This document shows positions 55,686 through 60,908 of a stretch of DNA of 60,908 nt, piece by piece. The stretch's first letter is position 1; every line of letters begins with the position of its first letter. The notes beneath the pieces were generated by a model that searched no databases, was not told the origin of the DNA, and was given only the letters and a program-made list of their open reading frames with translations. Origin of the DNA: Sergeia podlipaevii. Taxonomy: Eukaryota > Euglenozoa > Kinetoplastea > Trypanosomatida > Trypanosomatidae. The DNA is taken from contig JASANZ010002166.1 in the NCBI GenBank assembly GCA_030849805.1, positions 1-60,908 on the forward strand, in the 5' to 3' direction. The position numbers and the translations under genes were made by a program.

Positions 55686-57230
55686 ATGAGCGCCGATCAC
55701 TCAAACTTTCGTCACAAGACCATTCGCGATGGCAACACCGCGGAGGAAATGTTCCACAACGAAGGTCTCACATACAATGACTTTATCATTTTACCCGGCT
55801 TTATTGACTTTGGCGCTTCTGATGTGGATGTTTCTGGTCAGTTTACCAAGAAGATCCGTCTCCACGTTCCCATTGTTTCCTCTCCTATGGACACTATCAC
55901 CGAAAACGAGATGGCCAAGGTGATGGCACTGATGGGTGGCATTGGCGTGCTGCACAACAACTGCACCATTCAGCGCCAGGTGGAGATGGCCAAGTCCGTC
56001 AAGATGTTCCGCAACGGCTTTATCTATCGTCCCAAGTCCGTGAAGCCTGACGTCTCTGTCACTGAGATTCTTCGCATTAACGAGGAGAAGGGCATCAGCG
56101 GCATTCTCGTCACTGAGAATGGCGACCCTCACGGTAAGCTGCTGGGTATCGTCTGCTCCAAAGACATCGATTACCTCAAGGATAAATCGAAGCCTGTCAG
56201 TGCGGTTATGACCAAGCGCGCCAACATGACTGTTGAGAAGGCCCCCATCAAGCTCCAGCAGGCTATGGATGTTCTTAACAAGAGCCGTCATGGCTACCTC
56301 CCCATCGTGAACGATAAGGACGAGGTTGTTTATCTCTGCTCCCGCCGTGATGCAGTTCGTGCCCGCCAGTACCCCAACAGCACTCTTGACAAGCTTGGCC
56401 GCCTCGTCTGCGCTGCCGCCACCTCTACCCGTGACGAGGACCGCGCGCGCGTGGAGGCACTCGCTGCCGCCGGTGTTGACGTCCTTGTGCTTGACAGCTC
56501 TCAGGGTAACACCATCTATCAGATTGCCTTCATCAAGTGGGTGAAGCAGACTTTCCCACACCTCGAGGTGGTTGCTGGCAACGTGGTGACTCAGGACCAG
56601 GCCAAGAACCTCATCGATGCCGGCGCTGATGCCCTGCGCATCGGCATGGGCAGCGGCAGCATATGCATCACTCAGGAGATCCTTGCGTGCGGACGTCCCC
56701 AGGCCACTGCTGTGTACAAGGTCGGCCGCTATGCCGCCTCGCGTGGTGTCCCATGCGTCGCGGATGGTGGGCTGCGCACTGTTGGCGACATTTGCAAGGC
56801 ACTTGCGATTGGCTCCAACACAGCTATGGTGGGCGGCATGATGAGCGGTACCACAGAGACCCCCGGCGAATACTTCTTCAAGGGAGGCGTGCGTCTGAAG
56901 GTGTACCGCGGTATGGGCAGTCTTGAGGCCATGGGCCAGGGCAAGGAGTCCGGCAAGCGCTACCTCTCTGAAAATGAGACCATTCAGGTTGCTCAGGGTG
57001 TCAGTGGCAACGTGGTGGACAAGGGCTCTGCGCTGAAGCTGCTTGCGTACATCGCCAAGGGTCTTCAGCAATCCGCTCAGGACATCGGCGAGTCTAGCTT
57101 CGATGCGATTCGTGAGAAGATGTATGAAGGACAGGTGCTCTTCAGCAAGCGTTCCGTAACTGCCCAGAGTGAGGGCGGTGTGCACTCCCTGCACAGCTAC
57201 GATAAGAAGCTGTTTGCGTCCAAGATGTGA
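55686..57230 (+). CDS. IMPDH: Inosine-5'-monophosphate dehydrogenase, glycosomal
   Basis: A 514-residue protein; an in-frame TTG at 55665 upstream of the ATG is ignored. TYNDFIILPGFIDFG opens the catalytic barrel, which is interrupted at about residues 110-225 by a CBS pair. The active-site loop has Cys327 in GMGSGSICITQEILACGRPQ. The flap contains YRGMGSLEAMGQGKESGKRY, with the Arg-Tyr dyad that distinguishes IMPDH from GMP reductase. Reaction: IMP + NAD+ + H2O to XMP + NADH, the committed step of guanine nucleotide synthesis from salvaged purines (trypanosomatids cannot make purines de novo). The protein ends in SKM, a type 1 peroxisomal targeting signal that sends it to glycosomes. Codon usage is strongly biased (C/G-ending), which suggests high expression and creates a long antisense open frame. 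Confidence 0.96.
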   Translation: MSADHSNFRHKTIRDGNTAEEMFHNEGLTYNDFIILPGFIDFGASDVDVSGQFTKKIRLHVPIVSSPMDTITENEMAKVMALMGGIGVLHNNCTIQRQVEMAKSVKMFRNGFIYRPKSVKPDVSVTEILRINEEKGISGILVTENGDPHGKLLGIVCSKDIDYLKDKSKPVSAVMTKRANMTVEKAPIKLQQAMDVLNKSRHGYLPIVNDKDEVVYLCSRRDAVRARQYPNSTLDKLGRLVCAAATSTRDEDRARVEALAAAGVDVLVLDSSQGNTIYQIAFIKWVKQTFPHLEVVAGNVVTQDQAKNLIDAGADALRIGMGSGSICITQEILACGRPQATAVYKVGRYAASRGVPCVADGGLRTVGDICKALAIGSNTAMVGGMMSGTTETPGEYFFKGGVRLKVYRGMGSLEAMGQGKESGKRYLSENETIQVAQGVSGNVVDKGSALKLLAYIAKGLQQSAQDIGESSFDAIREKMYEGQVLFSKRSVTAQSEGGVHSLHSYDKKLFASKM

Positions 57231-58756
57231 TTGGCGAACTTCTACTATGTGAGAGTTCTTTTACTCCTCTTCACTCTATTTTTCTTTCTCTGTTCTCTTG
57301 TGTGTGTAGACACAGGAGCAGAATACACTCCGTTTATTTGGCAGGCATCATGACGTGATGTCAAGGGAGGGACAAGTATCAGTGAGTGTACAGTAATCCA
57401 AGTGGCAAAGAGCGTACATAGCAAGAGGGAAGGAAGAAAACAAGAACGACTCAGGTCTTCACAAAAAAAAAAAAAATAGAGAAATTTACACACACCGACC
57501 TGGAAAATCGTAATAGTAACAAAAAAAAGAAGGAAAAGTAGCGCCAGGTCACAAGTGCTGCTACTGCTACTGCGGAAATACGCTTTCTTTGTCCCTTTAT
57601 AGGCGCAGAAGGATTTCTACGCATACAATTGGGGTAAGAGGGGGTGATCAGTGCAATGGGAAGCCAAGGAAAGGAAAAGTCAAGTAGCTCCTACAGTATC
57701 AGAAAATGATACATGAGTTTGAAAATAAAGCTATGATGCTCCCCGTGGAAGGGAGGAAAAGCACATGAAGATCAAGATGAGAATAAGGGCCCAGTATTTG
57801 CTTGCATTTACCGCTTAAAGAAAGAAAAAAAAAGAACATTTTAGTATCAAAACATTTAGTTCGCCATGCACATGCTCATGCTTATCAGCTCTGTTTTTTA
57901 TTATTGTTCAAAGACCTTCGTGTTTTTATTTGTTTCTGGCAATGCTACAAACGTCTCTAAAGCATTAGCCACAAAAAAAAATCAATAATAGTAGTACAAC
58001 GTGCACGAACATACACGCGCACGCAGAGACTTTATCTGCTCTTCTTCTTATCTTTCGTTACTTTTTATTCATGCACCCACATATATATGTGGTATGCATC
58101 AATATGAAACTAATGACTTTAAAAAGTTGCATAAGCAGACATATTGTATTTTGCCCCTTTGTGCTAACGTTTGAATACCTATTCATTGACAAGTGGGGGA
58201 GCAGATCAGTGTGCTTGTGACGATGGGTATCTACCGTACGTTGGTCCTCCCGCCCACAGCATATAATTTTCTTTATTCTTTCTATTTATAAAGGTGGTAA
58301 GGCGGTGTACATCTGAGAAGCACACAAGGCAAACGTTCTACATACAGCAATACACACATAAACGCATACTTGCGCTCTCCTTTAGAAGGGACTTTTCTTT
58401 TTCTCTAATACACAACCCATAATGTTTGGGTGCATGTAAGTTTATTATGTACAACCGCGTATGATCTTTAATTATAACCTTTTTTTTTTGCTCTTTTGCC
58501 TTTTATCCCTTTGTTTTTTACCTGTAGCGAACCGTGAAAACAACAACAACGAGTTGCAACTGCTTGCGGCACGCACCTATTGCGATTATTATAATATTCC
58601 TTTTTGCCTTATTTTGTTAACAAAGGATCTATTGCAACGATACACCGGCGCGCGCACACACGCAGAGAGAGAGAGAGGTTGCCCTCTATATTTATGCATT
58701 TTTCTTTTTGAACAGCTACACACGGTACACAAGAAAATACAAGAAAAGAAAAGAAA
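57231..58756. other. Long intergenic region with cruciform-like palindrome
   Basis: 1.5 kb without a convincing gene. A-rich and T-rich runs dominate. The perfect palindrome CCACATATATATGTGG lies at 58077-58092, with outer pairing arms ATGCA (58071-58075) and TGCAT (58095-58099). The acceptor for the ELMO gene is TTTTTCTTTTTGAACAG (AG at 58714-58715), 42 bases before its ATG. Confidence 0.6.
58071..58099. repeat. 29-base interrupted palindrome
   Basis: 58077-58092 (CCACATATATATGTGG) is exactly self-complementary. Flanking ATGCA/TGCAT extend the arms after a small bulge, giving a potential cruciform or protein-binding site upstream of the ELMO gene. Confidence 0.65.
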
Positions 58757-59629
58757 ATGACGCTGCGTCACCGACATCGCGATGCTTCTGCGTCATTACC
58801 ACAAGAGTTCAATCGATATCGAAGAGCTGGTGGGAATTCTTACGAGGTGGCTGCAGCGCCACCCATGGAGATATCTGCGCCACCGCGCGGCCAGCTGGCT
58901 CTCCGGATCGGCCCCACTGTGTTGACTGTAATGGACATGATACCTTACTACGTCGCCAAGTACTTCTTTCCAGATACCAGTGAAGCACATCAGCAGATGC
59001 TGGGCGATATCCAGAGGCGATACCTCGCTCCCTACGATACGCAGAACGCTGAGCACGTGAAGATGTTAGGCCTCCTCTGGAATAACCACAGTCGCGTTGT
59101 GTTTGCCGATGACGCTAAGTTTGTGCCGGAGCGACACACTTCGCACGCTCGTTGGAGGGAAATGGGATTCCAAACTGCCAACCCACACACTGACTTTCGC
59201 GGCGGCGGCCTCTTTGCGCTTGCACAGTTGGTATATCTTGCTGAGCACTATCCTCAGCACTGGAGTCAGTACCAGGGCCCAGACTATCTTCTCGCAGCGT
59301 CCGGCATAAACGTGTCGATGCACTTTATATCGCTACTGCAGCTTAGCCGCCAAGTGACGTTGCTTAATGCCCAAGCCCCGACCACATTTTCCAATGAGCG
59401 AGCCAAGACACAGTTGTGTGAGTTTATTTATGATGAAAATATTGAAGTGTCATTTAACAAGCTGAATGAGGTGTACTGTATGTGCATGCGATTGTTGCAC
59501 CGCAATTGGATGCAGTCTTCTCGCAACTTGATGGAGTTCAACAACATTCTCAAAGCTACATACAAGGAGTTCGACCGCATACTCTGCCTTAGCAATAGTT
59601 TAGAAGAAGTAGGCTCAGTAGCGCAATGA
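58757..59629 (+). CDS. ELMO-domain protein (ELMOD-like)
   Basis: A 290-residue protein. After a basic N-terminus of about 45 residues, the ELMO (CED-12) domain is seen in order: NAEHVKMLGLLWNNHSRV, HARWREMGFQTANPHTDFRG then GGLFALAQLVYLAEHYPQHW, with the family's W-x-x-x-G-F-Q-x-x-x-P-x-x-D-F-R-G-G-G block complete. The end (YDENIEVSFNKLNEVYCMCM and NNILKATYKEFDRIL) is the helical continuation. The conserved arginine in the 'DFRG' block is the catalytic residue proposed for ELMOD GTPase-activating proteins of the ARL2/ARL3/ARF group; in flagellates this may connect to ARL3-dependent ciliary traffic. The GAP role is known for the family and inferred here. Start: the first ATG after the acceptor at 58715. 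Confidence 0.9.
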   Translation: MTLRHRHRDASASLPQEFNRYRRAGGNSYEVAAAPPMEISAPPRGQLALRIGPTVLTVMDMIPYYVAKYFFPDTSEAHQQMLGDIQRRYLAPYDTQNAEHVKMLGLLWNNHSRVVFADDAKFVPERHTSHARWREMGFQTANPHTDFRGGGLFALAQLVYLAEHYPQHWSQYQGPDYLLAASGINVSMHFISLLQLSRQVTLLNAQAPTTFSNERAKTQLCEFIYDENIEVSFNKLNEVYCMCMRLLHRNWMQSSRNLMEFNNILKATYKEFDRILCLSNSLEEVGSVAQ

Positions 59630-60251
59630 TCACACACGCAGTCTTTTAAAGATTTATCTGACTGCTGGAAATGAGACTTTGACAATGCCCTGTTTGTCTC
59701 TCAATGTACATTCATTGCGTCTCATTTTCTTATTTATTTTCTCTTCTTTGTTGCGCTTGAAGTGTTCATTTTTTGGTCTTCTTTTTTTCTTTTCGCTTTT
59801 TTGGGCCCCCAGTAAAGGCACTGTGTCACTTGTGCTCCTTGGCACGGTCTTCTTTTACGAAAGGTACTCGTCATCATTTTTCTTTCTCTTGGCTAGAGAC
59901 ATTTTTTTTTTTTTTGCTTTTATTACCTTAAACACAAGCGCTAAATACGTGAAAAATGAAAATATCATATAAACATGTTGTTTGGGAACCAAAAAAAATG
60001 TGACAAAATGGAAAACATGCCCTTTTCCTGTTTCCAGTATATGCAGAACAATCGAGTTCTCCTTCTTGAGCGTGCTTACATGTCTGTTGATGTGCCTCTT
60101 GGTGTACCTGTGAGCGGCACACGCACATACCCACACTTTTCTTGCCTTTTTGCTTTCTTACATATATATTTATCTGCTCGTTCCGATACTATTTCTAGTT
60201 TATTTTAATGAATATGAAACACATAGTGTAAGCTCACTGTTTGCCTACTCA
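59630..60251. other. Intergenic region
   Basis: T-rich 3' flank of the ELMO gene with tracts at 59745-59800 and 59900-59918, an A8 run near 59991 and AT-rich DNA up to about 60230. No gene seen. Confidence 0.5.
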
Positions 60252-60786
60252 ATGAAAGCCGTACGATGCGAACCAGCTGTAAAGGACTACCGAGATATCA
60301 GAGCGCCTTTAGCGCTAAGATGCGCAGAGGACAGGCAGAGCAGCAGCAGAAAGCCATCTCTGGCTGCGTGCCTGTCGTGTGTGAGGCTGAGGAGGGAGAT
60401 GAGCGCAACATAGCTTCATAATGTGTTGCTTGTTTCTTTGAGAAGCGCGAGTCTTAGCACCCTTGCAAAGGTTTTGGAAACACAACTAGGCACTAAGCGC
60501 CGTATGACAATGTGCATCAACGGACGTTCCATTGTGACGGGAAATGAAATGGGGAGTCTATACAGCTTGTTCAAGGACGCAGAAGATGAGCTGTTACACA
60601 TTCGTCTATCTTCAGTACGCCCCTGCTGCTCCAGTTGGTGTTTTCACTATTTGCCTACAAGGCGCATCGGCGCTTTGCGTTATCTTCTATTCAAAGGATG
60701 CGAAGGAAATAGACGCCTTTTTTTTAAAAAATGTTTTATTTCAATTTGGTGATTTTATCATTCTTTTTTCTATCAAAGCTCACTAG
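60252..60786 (+). pseudogene. ATG8-like gene broken by frameshifts (candidate)
   Basis: A coding-like signal changes frame at least twice. First segment: from ATG 60252 (frame 1, about 18 codons), then frame 3 with FSAKMRRGQAEQQQKAISGC followed by VPVVCEAEEGDER. This pattern fits the N-terminal helix and first strands of ATG8 proteins (F-x-x-R/K-x-x-x-A ... VPVV-x-E). Second segment from 60423 in another frame: LAKVLETQLG, MTMCINGRSI, then MGSLYSLFKDAEDELLHI, like the ATG8 strand-helix-strand with M-x-x-(L/I)-Y-x-x-x-K-D. A last shift near 60605 gives QYAPAAPVGVF. The in-frame stop at about 60414-60419 and the later shift prevent an intact product. Trypanosomatids often carry several ATG8 paralogs, so this could be a decayed extra copy. 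Family assignment is by pattern only. Confidence 0.45.
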
Positions 60787-60908
60787 CAGCGGGATCGATT
60801 TTTATGTACTATAAACTTCACATTGCTATCCCTTTTTTAAAAGAAAAAAAAACCATTTTTACACTTTTTTTTTTGTATTTTTAGTTACTTACCATTAAAC
60901 CCCCCCCC
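60787..60908. other. Right edge of the window
   Basis: Homopolymer-rich DNA that ends in a run of eight C. Nothing supportable; the terminal C-run may be a contig end. Confidence 0.4.

Noticed and set aside
55791..57194. Antisense frame of 467 codons opposite IMPDH
   Set aside because: Lies wholly within a clear, intact IMPDH gene and reflects codon bias; it runs against the transcription unit.
1..60908. CRISPR array, prokaryotic operon or phage signals
   Set aside because: No spaced direct repeats of CRISPR type, no Shine-Dalgarno pattern, and the gene content is clearly eukaryotic kinetoplastid.
60901..60908. C8 run as a telomere or terminal signal
   Set aside because: Does not match the TTAGGG-type telomere repeat; more likely a contig or window end effect.

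Overview
The window looks like nuclear DNA of a trypanosomatid (Kinetoplastea). About twenty-one intronless protein genes lie head to tail on one strand over long distances. They are separated by T-rich intergenic stretches in which a polypyrimidine tract followed by AG lies shortly upstream of the start codon, the usual trans-splicing layout. Several products are lineage markers: an RNA-editing KREPA-type zinc-finger/OB-fold protein, a TQY-type MAP kinase (MPK4-like), an IMP dehydrogenase ending in the glycosomal signal SKM, a NIMA-related kinase with a PH domain, and flagellum assembly factors. I cannot name the genus. The AT-rich, long intergenic regions and the pseudogenes do not look like the textbook Leishmania or T. 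brucei loci I know.

Layout. (1) 1-11.6 kb, + strand: a HYLS1-like centriole/basal body protein, one or two small membrane proteins, the KREPA-like protein, and two tandem diverged BK/RCK-type K+ channels. (2) 11.6-13.75 kb, convergent strand-switch region: a G-rich 12-bp minisatellite of about 0.75 kb, then an 878-bp retroposon-like element. The element ends in 29 A and is bounded by an 8-10 nt direct repeat. (3) 13.75-19.07 kb, - strand: a two-gene island that is decaying. One gene is interrupted at its 3' end by the retroposon-like element. The other is a multi-frameshifted pseudogene of a FUSC-like membrane transporter. (4) 19.07-19.85 kb, divergent strand-switch region with a G/GA-rich tract, a probable Pol II start region. 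(5) 19.85-59.6 kb, + strand: PIH1 protein, MPK4-like kinase, OXLD1/FAD-NADPH reductase fusion, a voltage-sensor-like four-TM protein, a CHCH-like protein, eIF4E, SLC35E3-like transporter, mitochondrial IF3, a multi-TM protein, FKBP-TPR, CPT1-like acyltransferase, NEK-PH kinase, WDR92/DNAAF10, IMPDH and an ELMO-domain protein, plus unrecognised proteins. (6) Right edge: a broken ATG8-like gene.

Functional themes. The PIH1 protein and WDR92 are known partners of the R2TP/HSP90 route for axonemal dynein assembly, and HYLS1 acts at basal bodies. KREPA, IF3, the CHCH-like protein and CPT1 point to mitochondrial function. The two K+ channels resemble the heteromeric channel pair known from T. brucei. 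Neighbours in such arrays are generally co-transcribed but not functionally linked, so no operon logic should be read into the order. Several start codons were moved from upstream TTG/GTG or in-leader ATGs to the first ATG after a plausible splice acceptor; these cases are stated in the entries.
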